Of a stretch of DNA of 64,000 nt, positions 46,761-56,965 are shown piece by piece. The notes below the pieces were generated by a model that did no database searches, was not told the origin of the DNA, and worked only from the letters and a program-made list of their open reading frames with translations. Within the stretch, counting starts at the first letter, position 1. Each line of letters begins with the position of its first letter. Where the stretch lies: positions 37,138,001 to 37,202,000 of the forward strand of contig JBITNC010000001.1 in assembly GCA_050084985.1 (NCBI GenBank), written 5' to 3'. A program made the position numbers and the translations under genes. Source of the stretch: Nageia nagi. Its lineage: Eukaryota > Pinophyta.

Positions 46761-47100
46761 ATGTATTTTGATATTTTAATGATGATAATAAATTATGATA
46801 TTTTGATAATGAAAAGGATGTGGATGTGTTTAAAATTTAGTGCTTTAAATATGTTGTATGTGATTTCAATGGTGTGTTCAAAATGTATATTTTTTTAATA
46901 AAAGTGAATGCATTAGATTCAAAATATATGTATTGTACATATTAGAACTAGTTATATGGGAGCAAGAATAATGGTAAATAGATTGATTACATGTATTTTT
47001 ATGATATTACCACTACTTGAATCTTATGTTTCATTTCTCACAATTTCATAGTCATACAATTTGAACAATAATTACAAGATATACACAAAATGTATATGTT
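46760..47100. other. AT-rich stretch without recognisable gene
   Basis: This is sequence rich in ATTATGATATTTTGA-like words with no coding frame, followed by the PPR block B relics. Confidence 0.4.
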
Positions 47101-47967
47101 GAAAGGGCTCATAAATTATTTGACAAAATTGGTGGATTCTTTATCATTAGCCTCTACATCAGGCATCATAGGTATTGTATTTGGAATATACCTTGTTTCC
47201 TTCATATCATTTCATAATTTCTTTAATTTTTTCATGTATCTCCTATGTTTATGGGTGTGATCTATCTCCTATTAGAAAATAATGTATGCTTTTGTCAATT
47301 TGAATCTAACTACATCCAAGTATCTTCTTGATTTCTCTATCTTTTATCAATGTCCTTACACTTTAAACATCATCCAACCTATCCAATTTAGCTTATATAA
47401 TGAATTATCCAAGGAATAATGTAATAAGATTCACTCATGCTAATAAAGTATTTATAGCCCTCATCCACCAAAATTGCATGGTTGCATGCAAGTAGAATAC
47501 ATACAAAGATTATCCTATCTGGGTTGGTTACTAAGTGCTTCATTGAACAAAATAGTTTAAGGGAATCCTTACTATAGGCATGAATTACATATCCTCTAAT
47601 AATTGTATTCCATGAAACTATGTTTGCAACATTCATGTTATCAAATAATTCTTGTTCCTTTTCAATTCTTTCATATTTTGCACACATGTCTATCAAGGCT
47701 CATAACCATAACATATCTCCTATGTTTTTGGGTGTGATATGTCTCCTATAAGAAAATTATGTACCCTTTTATCAATTTTAATCTAAATACATCCAAGTAT
47801 CTTCTTGGTTCATCTATCTCTCATCAATGTCCTTACACTTTGAACATCATCTAACCTATCCACTTCATTATGTATAATGATTTACCCTAGGAATAATGCA
47901 GTATGAGTCAATCATGCTAATAAAGCATTTAAAACCCTCATCCACCAGACCTACATGGGTTCAACAT

Positions 47968-48055
47968 TAAACTCTAACCTAAACCCTAATCCCTAAACCC
48001 TAACCTAAATACTAAACCTTAAACCTAAACCTAAACCTTAAGCCCTAAACCTTAT
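47968..48055 (+). repeat. Degenerate CCCTAAA repeats, unit 2 block 1
   Basis: AACCTAAACCCTAATCCCTA and CTAAACCTTAAGCCCTAA words occupy about 90 bp just before the copia RNase H end. Confidence 0.8.
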
Positions 48056-48190
48056 ACTTGAAGTATCATTTCATACAAGATATGATGTAGAAGGAGATTG
48101 TTGAGATTAATAATTACATCACTAAGGATAAAGTTGTAGATTTATTCACCAAAGGAATAATATTACTTAGTTTTAATTATAATTATTATT
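48055..48190 (+). pseudogene. Copia RNase H end, duplicated copy
   Basis: TACTTGAAGTATCATTTCAT through TTATTCACCAAAGGAATAAT parallels 39890-39975 (motifs YLKYHF-like and LFTKG). Only the last ~45 codons of the domain remain. Confidence 0.75.
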
Positions 48191-48219
48191 CATGTTACAA
48201 AAGGAATTTGAAATTTAGG

Positions 48220-48545
48220 GTTAATGAGTAAACCCTAACCTAAATCCTAAAACCTAACTTAAACCCTAAACCTTAACCTAAATCATAAACCCTAACCTAA
48301 ACCCTAAGTCATAAATCCTAACCCTAACCCTTTTATCATAACCTAAATCCTAAACACTAACATAAACCATAAACCCTAACCTAAACCTTAAGCCATAAAT
48401 CCTAAACCCTAACACTAACCTCTTCATTGTAACCTAAATCCTAAAATGTAAACCCTAACCTAAATGTTACCTTAAACCCTAAGCCATAAATCCTAAACCT
48501 TAAACACTAACCCCTTCACCATTACTCACATTCTAACCCACACAC
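48220..48545 (+). repeat. Degenerate CCCTAAA repeats, unit 2 block 2
   Basis: Over 300 bp of AACCTAAATCCTAAA-like words contain an internal higher-order pattern. A phrase of the type CATAAATCCTAACCCTAACC, then CTTCAT or TTTATC, then TAACCTAAATCC recurs about every 90-100 bp (near 48310, 48390 and 48485). Confidence 0.8.
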
Positions 48546-49549
48546 CCTAATCATAACCATGAATTGCATAAAATCTAATCATTGTAGGTCATTTCATTAG
48601 TATTCATCATCCACAATGGTAAACAATAGCATGTATGTCACAACCCAAGATCTAGGTAGGACACATCATGTATGTCATCTTCAAAGATTATGAGACTTGA
48701 ACTCCCTAACCATGTACCCTCACCCTAACCCTACACCCTACACCCTGACCCTAATCTTGCAATTTTTTAATATTAATAAAGTAAAACAAAATAAAATTAT
48801 TAATGTTTATAATAATATTAGTAAAAACAAATAATAAAATAAACTTATTAATATTTATAATAATATTAGTAATAAAATAAATTATAAAAAAATCCTTATT
48901 AAATTATTTTCCTAAAAATATAGTTTAGACATTATAGTTGATGCCTGTTAGGATGTTATATTAGACATAATATAGCATCTAATATAGTGTTGAATTCATA
49001 TTCAAAAAAATTAAAAAAAGAACTTGCTTGAATTATCATTTTCACTCAATAGTTGAGCTTGCATACACATTTTGTAGGGTGAGGAGGAGAAAGAGGGAGA
49101 TACATAAGCCTAGGGGATGATTTTCTACAGTTAAAGGTATATTTTCTTGTTCATTACTCAATTTGGTTGTGTTTTTTACAATTGCATGTAGATTTTCATA
49201 ACCTCTAACTTAATTTGGTTATGTTTTCTCATCTATGGCTATGAAACTAGTCTAGATGGATAATACACATGATAATACAACATTTCCAACAAAAACCCTA
49301 GCAAAATCCAAGCAATGCAAAACTAGTGGTACTTACTTAGATTCAAATGATGCCCTAGGTGGATGGTTGGACTCAAATTATGCACTCTTAATTTATGATT
49401 GTAATGCCTTGATTTTGTGATTGGAGTGGTTTGGTTTGGTTTGGTCTCAATATATAAGGGTTTTACCCTAATGGTAATGCTCAAATTTTTAGAAGTTTTA
49501 GGTTTAGATTATTCCATATTTCACATATAAATCAATCAAGGAATTAATA

Positions 49550-52500
49550 CCCATAACTTTTAGTTAAAATCCATTTTCAACTACTTTTTTATGGATTTCC
49601 ATACCTTCTTCTAGAGCTCCCATGATAGCACATAAAGGTAGAATGCTGGAAAAGGTTGCATAATGAAGTTTTACACCTAACAATTGCATCTACCTAAACC
49701 CATCTTATGCATATCTTACATTATTTTGCATCAACAATAATATCCATAAGAACATTTTCCATGTTTGAAATGATGGAATCTTTTTGCATCCCTCATAATA
49801 ATGTCCCTTGCAATAATATTAGAGATAAACATGTTTGCAATATGGAAATCATTGCATACTTGAATGTTCTTCATAACCCTAATAACAGTTATAGGAATAT
49901 TCTTTAACAACCTAAACATAATTAAAATCTTTATCATTATCCTTTACATCATGCAACACATGTATTGTACTTGGAATATACCATGTTGCCTTCATCTCAC
50001 TTGATAATTTCTCCAATTTTCCATAGGTATTATGTGTTTGTGTTTGTGATCTATCTCCTATAAGAAAAACCTACACCATTTTGTCAACTTCATCCCAAAT
50101 ACATCCAAATATCTCCTTGATTCCTCTATCTTTTATTAATGTCCTTACTCTTTGAACATCATCCTAGTTGGCCACTTCGACATAAATATTTGAAAGAAGA
50201 ACATAATATGGAGAATATTTAGGATCTAAAAAAAAAGACTTATTGCCACAAATTCCCCTTTTCCTACATTTTTATGTGATCTACAAGAACCAATAAAATG
50301 CATCTAACTCAGTTCTTACGGGTATCTTATAATGAAGTTCAAAGCTCCTTCAAGATAGCTTGCACAACCAAGAAGGTCAAGAATGCATGTATAATGATTC
50401 ATCTCAGTAATAATGAAATAATATTCACTCTTGTTGTTAAAGTATTTATAGCCCTCCTCCATAATACCTTACTAGTTGCATGTAAGTAGAACATATACAA
50501 AGGTTATGTTATTAGAGTTGGTTCCAAGTGCTTAATCTGATCAAAGAGTTAAAGGGAATTTTTGTTGTATTTATGAAATATATATCATCAATCATTGCAT
50601 TACATAAAAATTTATTTGCATCATTCATCTTATCAAATAATTCTTAGACCTTGTGTATCCTTCCACATTTTTCTTACATGTTTATCAAGGTACTGACAAA
50701 TATTCTCCATGTGTGAAATGATGAAATCTATTTGCATACCTCACAATAATGTCCCTTGCAATAATATTAGAGATAAACTTGGTTGCAGTATGGCATTAAT
50801 TGCATACTCAAAGGTTATTCACAACTCTAATAAAAATTATGAGGGGATTCTTTAAAAACCCAAAGTCAATTGACAACTTTTCTCTATGCTAACAGAGATG
50901 TAATTATATATCATCATACAACACATGTATTGTTTTTGGAATATACCCTCTTTCCTTTAACTCACTTGATAATTTCTCCAATTTTTCATATATATCTTAT
51001 GTTTATGGTTGTGATCTTTATCATACAAGAAAATCATGTACCCTTTTGTAAACTTCAACCCAAATACATCTAGATGTCTTCTTGATTCCTCTATCTTTCA
51101 TCAATTTTCTTATTGTTTGAACATCATCCTAGTTGTCCACTTTGGCATAAATATTTGAAATAAGAACATAAGATTGAGCATATTTAGGCTCTAACAAAAA
51201 AAGACTTGTTGCCATAAATTCCTCTTTTCCTACATTCTTATGTGATCTATAAGCACCAAGCGGACACATCCACACATCCAACTGAGGTCATATGAGCATC
51301 TTTACAATGAAGTCCAAAGCTCCTTCAAGATATCTTGCATGAACTAGAAGGTCAAGAATGCATGTATAATGATTCATCTTAGTAATAATGACATAAGATT
51401 CACTATTATTGTTAAAGTATTTACAACCCTCATCCATAATACCTTCCTAGTTACATCTAAGCAGATCACATACAAAGGTCATGTTGTTAGAGTTGGTTCC
51501 AAGTGCTTCATTTGATCAAAGAGTTAAAGGGAATCCTTTTCTATAATCATGAACTGCATATCATCAATAATTGCATTCCATGAAACTCTATTTACATCAT
51601 TCATCTTGTTGTAATAGTATTGGAAAGAAACTTTGTTGTAGTATGGTAATCATTATGTACTTGAAGGTTCTTCACACCTCTCATAATATGTTTGTGGGGA
51701 GTATTTAACAACTTGAACATAATTGATAAATTTTATCTATGCTAGAAGAGAAGCAATTCTTGTTATTGTAGGAACAAATTCTTCCTTCTATTTTTTCCAT
51801 GTTCATTATATTGCATTTCATGTTGACTTACTTATTTTCCATGAATGTATTTTATAATTATCGAAAAAAAATAGTTCTAAACAAAATTGATTATAAAATG
51901 TGCTAAAAATTGCTTCTATTTCATGTATTTTATCTTCGCATCCATATATTTGAATTCATATTTAGATATTAAAGTTGTATTCACCCAACATTTTTTAACA
52001 TGTTTGTATGCATTGATTGTTGTTGTTATTTCTATTTATGCATTAGAGATCATTGTATTCCTTGAAATTGTGTTTGCATTATGCATATTATCAAACAATT
52101 TGGGAGCCTTCTCTATGCTTCCACATTTTGCATACATGTCTATTAGGATAGTCAAAATCATAACATCTTATGTAAAACCATTTTCAACTACTCTTTTATG
52201 TATGTCCTTACTTTCTTGTAGAGATTTGGTGCATGATGTAAGAATGTTGACAAAGATTATAGAATCTAGTTTTACACCTAACAATTGCATCTGCTTAAAA
52301 TTCTCTAGAGCCTTTTCAGAAAATACATTTTATGCATATCTTGTGATCATTGCATTCCATGAAACTATGTTTGTAGTATGCATCTTATCAAACAATTTGA
52401 TAGCCTTCTCTATGCCTCAAAATTTTGCATATGCTTATCAAGGCTTTCAGAACCATGACATTTGATGCAAAACCATTTTCCCATGGTGGCACATGCTAGA

Positions 52501-54310
52501 AGAATGCTTTCAAGGGTTATATAGTTTAGCTTTAAATCTAACAATTGCATCTTCTTATAATTCTACAAAGCCTTTTTAAAAAACTAATTTTGTGCATATT
52601 CTATGATCATTGCATTCCATGAAACTATCTATGCATGCATCTTGTTATACAATTCTCAAGCCTTCTGTATTCTTCCACATTGTGCATACATTCCTATCAG
52701 GGCATTCACAACCATAACATTTAATGCAAAACCATTTTCAACTACTCTTTGATAGATGTCCATACCTTCTTCTAGAGCTCCTGTGGTGGCACATGCTGGA
52801 AGAATGTTGATAAAGGTTACAAATTTTGGATTTACATATGCTAATTACATATGCTTATAAGTCTACAGAGCCTTTTGAAAAAACCAATTTTGTATATATC
52901 TTGTAGTCATTACATTCTATAAAATTACCTTTGCATGCATCTTGTTATACAATTCTCATGCCTTATGTATTCTTTCACATTTTGCATACATGCCTATCAG
53001 GGAATTCACAACCACAACATTCAATGCAAAACCATTTTCAACTACTCTTTGATGGATGTCCATACCTTCTTATAGAGCTCTCGTGGTGGCACATACTAGA
53101 AGAATGCTGGTAAAGGTTATAGAGTTTGGCTTTACATATGATAATCACATCTTGTTAAAATTCTATAGAGCATTTTTAGAAAAATAACTTTGTATATATC
53201 CTACTATCATTACATTCCATAAAAAAATATTTGCATGCATATTGTTATATAATTATCATGCCTTGTGTATTCTTCCATATTTTTCATGCATGCCTACTAG
53301 AAAATTTACAACCACAACATTTGATGCAAAACCATTTTCAACTACTCTTTGATGAATGTCCATACCTTCTTCTAGATCTTTCATGGTGGCACATGCTGGA
53401 AGAATGATGGAAAAGGTTACAAAGTTTAGCTTTACATATGACAATTACATCAAATTAAAAGTCTATAGAGCCTTTTTAGAAAACCAATTTTATGTATATC
53501 TTATGATCATTGCATTATATAAAGTTATCTCTGCATGTATCTTACTATACAATTCTTGGGCCTTGTTTATTCTTCCACATTTTGCATACATGCCTATCAA
53601 GGCATTCACAACCACAACATTCAATGTAAATCCATTTTAACTACTCTTTGATAGATTTCAATACCTTCTTCTAGAGCTCCCATGGTGGCACATGATGGAA
53701 GAATGCTAGCAAAGGTTACAAAGTTTGGCTTTACATCTAACATTTGTATTTTCGTAAAAGTATACAAAGCTTTTTTAGAAAACCAATTTTATACATATCC
53801 TACAATCATTTCATTCCATGAAATTATCTTTGCATGCATCTTGTTATACAATTCTTTGGCCTTGTGTATTATTCCACATTTTGGATACATGCCTATCACG
53901 GCATTCACAATCATAATATTCAATGCAACATCATTTTCAACTACTCTTTGATGGATATCCATACCTTATTCTATAGCTCTTATGGTGGTACATGCTAGAT
54001 GAATGTTGGAAAAGGTTATAGAGTTTGGCTTTGCATCTCACAATTGAATCTACTTACAACTCTACAAAGCCTTTTTAGAAAACCAATATTATGAAATTAT
54101 CTCTACATGCATCTTTTTATACAATTCACAGGCCCTATGTGTTTTTCCACATTTGGCATGTATACCTATTAATGCATTCACAAGTACAACATTTGATGCA
54201 AAACCATTTTCTTGAGCCTTGTGTATTCTTCCACATTTTGCATGCATACTTATTAGGGCATTCCCAACTACAACATTTGATGCAAAACCATTTTCTCACA
54301 CCTTGTGTAT
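49550..54310 (-). pseudogene. PPR pseudogene block C (PLS class, long array)
   Basis: The minus strand carries PPR sequence over almost 5 kb in broken pieces. The best module, on 53444-53256, reads KLNFVTFSIILPACATMKDL and MDIHQRVVENGFASNVVVVN, followed by GMHEKYGRIHKA. From 49550 to 52170 the pieces include E-motif relics (plus strand CCCTCATCCA and GTTGGTTCCAAGTGCTT), so more than one gene end is present. From 52180 onward they become a regular tandem array. No start-to-stop PPR gene exists. Open frames on the plus strand here are antisense artefacts. Confidence 0.85.
52430..54000 (-). repeat. ~300 bp tandem array of PPR P-L-S triplets
   Basis: The plus-strand landmark ACTACTCTTTGATG occurs at about 52741, 53041, 53341, 53640 and 53940, a spacing of 300 bp each time. 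Degenerate copies lie before and after. One unit encodes about 100 residues, the size of a PLS triplet. Units are more alike than unrelated PPR triplets normally are, so the array probably grew by recent tandem duplication. Indels and stops prevent a continuous frame. Confidence 0.85.
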
Positions 54311-54334
54311 TTTTCCAATTTTTTTGTGCCTATC

Positions 54335-55182
54335 TATATGACATACTCACATATATTTATTATTTTTTGTTTAGTAGACATCATCATGATATATCAGCTT
54401 ATAAAGATATTTGATGATATTCATTTCATAAGGTATATATCATTTTTTTTTTAACTTTTTGTAGTTTTAAAACTTTAAAAATTTTATACAATAAGGCATG
54501 AGGTATTTCCCACCCCCATTACACAAAAGTAGTTAGCAAAAACCATCGAAGGTGATGATGATGTTGATGAGGAAATTAGTAGAAGGGGTCTAGCCACTCC
54601 AACAGATTTGGTTTTTAATTCGAATTGTTACTTTTCAATAAATTATTCAAAAAATATTATGTTTATTATTTTATTAATATCATAATGTATATAATATATC
54701 TTAGTAAATCAAGAACTGCAATGTTGATAAATCAACCTATGCAATACATCACTTGTAGTGGATTGCAAGGAATTGAGATTAAATTGAAATCCAATGGTGA
54801 AGTTCTTTTCAATAAATCTGGTAAAAGTTGATGCCTTGAAAAATACAATTTTTATATACAAATTTGCACTCTATTAGTTTAATAATATTTGAAATGATTA
54901 TTATTCAAGGATCTTATTTTTTGAAGTAATCAACAATGTCACTTGCACTGGATTTGAAAATACATTGGATAAATAATAGAGAAATCAAAGTGAACAAGGT
55001 ATGTAAATTTAATTATAGTTTATTACTAATAGTGTTTTATCTTGTACACTTATATTCCAAAAAATTGAAACTAATTTTTTCATTATTGTGTACTTGCAAC
55101 AAAAAATAAATTAATCCTTCAACTTCAAGGGAAATTCAAATATAAAATGGAGCATCAAATGGATGCTGAAATATATGGTTAT
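54335..55182 (+). pseudogene. Unrecognised exon-like segment, copy in unit 2
   Basis: This is the paralogue of 44900-45930. Recognisable are CATCATCATGATATATC (54380), ACAATAAGGCATGAGGTAT (54488), a piece near 54715-54830 with QYITCSGLQGIEIKLKSNGE, and a splice-donor-like AACAAGGTATGTAAATT near 54995. It is interrupted at 55182 by copia C; the uninterrupted homologue lies at about 45925. Confidence 0.4.
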
Positions 55183-55673
55183 TGTTAGAATTTGTAATGA
55201 AATATTGTGAATATCTAAATTCCTTGTAAATTCAATTAATCACTTAAAGGATATTTAGATACCTTAAGGGATTAATTGAATTCTTTATTATGTAAACTTT
55301 GACCTTACCAAGTGGTTAGTTGGTAGGTTAAAGTTAGGTAATACATTTATTGTAACCCTAACCTTACCCTTGGGTTAAAGGGAGGTTAGGGAGGTGCTCT
55401 CATGCTATAAATAGAGGGCCTCTCCTCTTGTAAAATAACTAAATTTTTGGAGTAAGATTACTCTACTAGTTTGTGTAGGAGAGAAAGGAATTGTTGTAAG
55501 AGGGTGCATAGATTGAGAATTGAGATCTAGTTGTGGATGTACTCCCAAGGAGGGAGGAACCACATTATATTGGTGTTATCTTGTGTGAATGGTGTTATTA
55601 GCTTGTAGATGTTGAATGATTGAGTTTCCTATAGTCTTGGACCTTGAGGATTAGTGTATATCTAATTCCTTCA
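55183..55673 (+). mobile_element. Copia C 5' LTR
   Basis: It is 491 bp, starting TGTTAGAATTTG and ending CTAATTCCTTCA. The body contains TACCCTTGGGTTAAAGGGAGG, a TATA box and ACTCCCAAGGAGGGAGG. It matches the 3' copy base for base except at six sites. Confidence 0.95.
55406..55414 (+). promoter_or_regulatory. TATA box of the copia C LTR
   Basis: TATAAATAG lies about 220 bp into the LTR and is followed by a C/T-rich GGGCCTCTCCTCTTG, a typical plant core promoter arrangement. The 3' LTR has the same sequence at 63814-63822. Confidence 0.8.
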
Positions 55674-55676
55674 ATT

Positions 55677-55687
55677 GGTATCAAAGC
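55677..55687 (+). promoter_or_regulatory. Copia C primer-binding site
   Basis: TTGGTATCAAAGC (TGGTATCAAAGC from 55676) starts three bases after the LTR and differs by one transition from the initiator tRNA-Met site TGGTATCAGAGC. Confidence 0.88.
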
Positions 55688-56099
55688 TTGGTGTGGAAGC
55701 TCTTCTTTTTGGTGTGGAAGCTCTTATTCTTTCAATTTTAAGGTCTTGGTGAAGTAAATTCAAGAGAAGGTATAACCTCCTTCATATAATCTCCTTCATT
55801 TTTTATTTTTGGCTTATGTCACTAATGATACTAACATATCTTGAGTTTTGTGTTAGTTAATTTATTTTGCAAAAAAAAAAAGGGCTAAAAATAGAAATAT
55901 AATGCTTTTAATTATACTAACCTCTAGTGAGCATGATGTTAATTTTTTTTAAAAGAGATTAGTATATAAAAATTGCAATATTTCTTTATGCCATTTATTG
56001 TTGAATTAAAGAGGCAGCTCTCAATTTTTATACTTTTATTCAAAGTTTGAAATTTTTTTCATTGTTGAGAGCAATATTTTTTTTATACATATAATAAAA
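55688..56099 (+). other. Copia C leader, first part
   Basis: This is non-coding, T-rich leader between the primer-binding site and the captured gene. A short direct repeat, GTGTGGAAGCTCTT, lies at 55692 and 55714. An A-run at 56095-56107 borders the captured fragment. Confidence 0.5.
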
Positions 56100-56106
56100 A
56101 AAAAAA

Positions 56107-56835
56107 ACTTGTGGCCTTAGCACCACTACCTCTCGAAGGTGCTCTTGTAGACTCATGGCCCTTATAGCCTGCTTCACTTCCAGCTCAAGCTTTATGGGAA
56201 GGCTTTCTTTTTTTTACAATGCATTGGAAGATTCAGAGTCAATATCTACTCTAGTGCATTCATTATCTATCTGTATATCTATGTTGGATCCAAAAAGAGC
56301 ATCAGCAGCTGGTGTTGGCTGTGGACACCATATTACTAAGTCAGTGGTCACTACAAACCCTGAAACTATGGATGCCATGTTGCAGAGGCTTGGAGACTTG
56401 CTGAAACTCTTGGACATGTCTTCTAGTGAAGATGTTTTACCCACCACGTATGGTGAACTCCATCCACCATTAGGAAAGCATCGACTAAAGATAGTTAAGT
56501 TCATTGCAATTCTCCATAGGATTGGAAGTGAAGTAGCTCAGGGAGAGTTAGTAAGATTGGGTGCTATTCGGACTGTTATAGAGTTTTTTTTTTTTTTTTT
56601 GATTACCCATTTAACAATGCACTACATCATCAAGTGATTGAAATCCCATTATTTCTTGTGACCCAAACAAGCCCACAGTACCTACTTTTGGTAAAGTCCC
56701 ACTAAGAATAGGGAATATTGGTCACTTGACACGAATAGCTATCAATTAAGAAAGCATCACACTAAAGTTAAATGAAGGTTGGGAATCCAATCTTCCTAAT
56801 CCAAATAAACTATGTCCTTAAGAAGAGGATAACGA
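56107..56835 (+). pseudogene. Captured fragment of a SAPS-family (SIT4 phosphatase-associated) gene
   Basis: An open frame at 56155-56637 and its continuation match plant proteins of the SIT4-phosphatase-associated (SAPS) family, regulatory partners of PP6-type phosphatases. Motifs in order are FMGRLSFFYNALEDSES, LVHSLSICISMLDPKRA, TTNPETMDAMLQRLGDLLKL, TTYGELHPPLGKHRLKIV and LVRLGAIRTVIEF. After an expanded T-run (56584-56600) that shifts the frame come DYPFNNALHHQV, then in another phase RIGNIGHLTRIA. Only a middle segment of about 240 codons is present, without start or stop of the original gene, and no intron is visible. It lies between the primer-binding site and gag, in the same orientation as the element. 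Recognised from family memory; no search was run. Confidence 0.85.
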
Positions 56836-56871
56836 ATGTCTATACATGCTAGGGTCAGCTGAAAGACGTGC

Positions 56872-56965
56872 ACCTGGACTGCACCTTCTCCCTCCTCCCT
56901 CACCGGCTGCATCTTCTCCCTCCTCCCTTACCAGCTGCTCCCTCTTCTCCTCCCTTTGCATTTTC
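56872..56965 (+). repeat. Pyrimidine-rich short tandem repeat
   Basis: A unit of about 28 bp of the form CTGCACCTTCTCCCTCCTCC plus CTCACCGG is repeated two and a half times. It is much richer in C than the rest of the window and may derive from a host 5' untranslated region. Confidence 0.75.

Larger units (their letters stand above)
46160..47960 (-). pseudogene. PPR pseudogene block B (E/DYW-like end)
   Basis: Between the duplicated units the minus strand again encodes PPR pieces. The longest, 47696-47388, reads MCAKYERIEKEQELFDNMNV, NIVSWNTIIRGYVIHAYSKD and LVDEGYKYFISMSE. Upstream in coordinate, 47400-47110 carries the region after the E motif (a relic of IKDREIKK, then DHTHKHRRYMKKLKKL and PNTIPMMPDVEAN), which resembles the start of a DYW-type tail. 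A similar scrap (MVHAFN near 46265) and another copy at 47940-47720 follow the same pattern. All are truncated. Confidence 0.75.
47960..55182. repeat. Segmental duplication, unit 2
   Basis: This is the second, longer copy of the unit described at 39860-45930, in the same orientation. It contains its own CCCTAAA blocks, copia RNase H end, AT-rich segment, PPR relics and exon-like segment, and is cut at 55182 by copia C. The PPR part has expanded relative to unit 1. Confidence 0.8.

Noticed and set aside
52931-54414. Plus-strand open stretches of 60-107 codons across the PPR array
   Set aside because: They are antisense to PPR modules whose minus-strand translation is clearly meaningful; the plus-strand proteins have no recognisable motif and repeat with the array.
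56155-56637. An active host SAPS gene
   Set aside because: Only a middle fragment is present, the frame breaks at a T-run, and it lies inside a retrotransposon leader.
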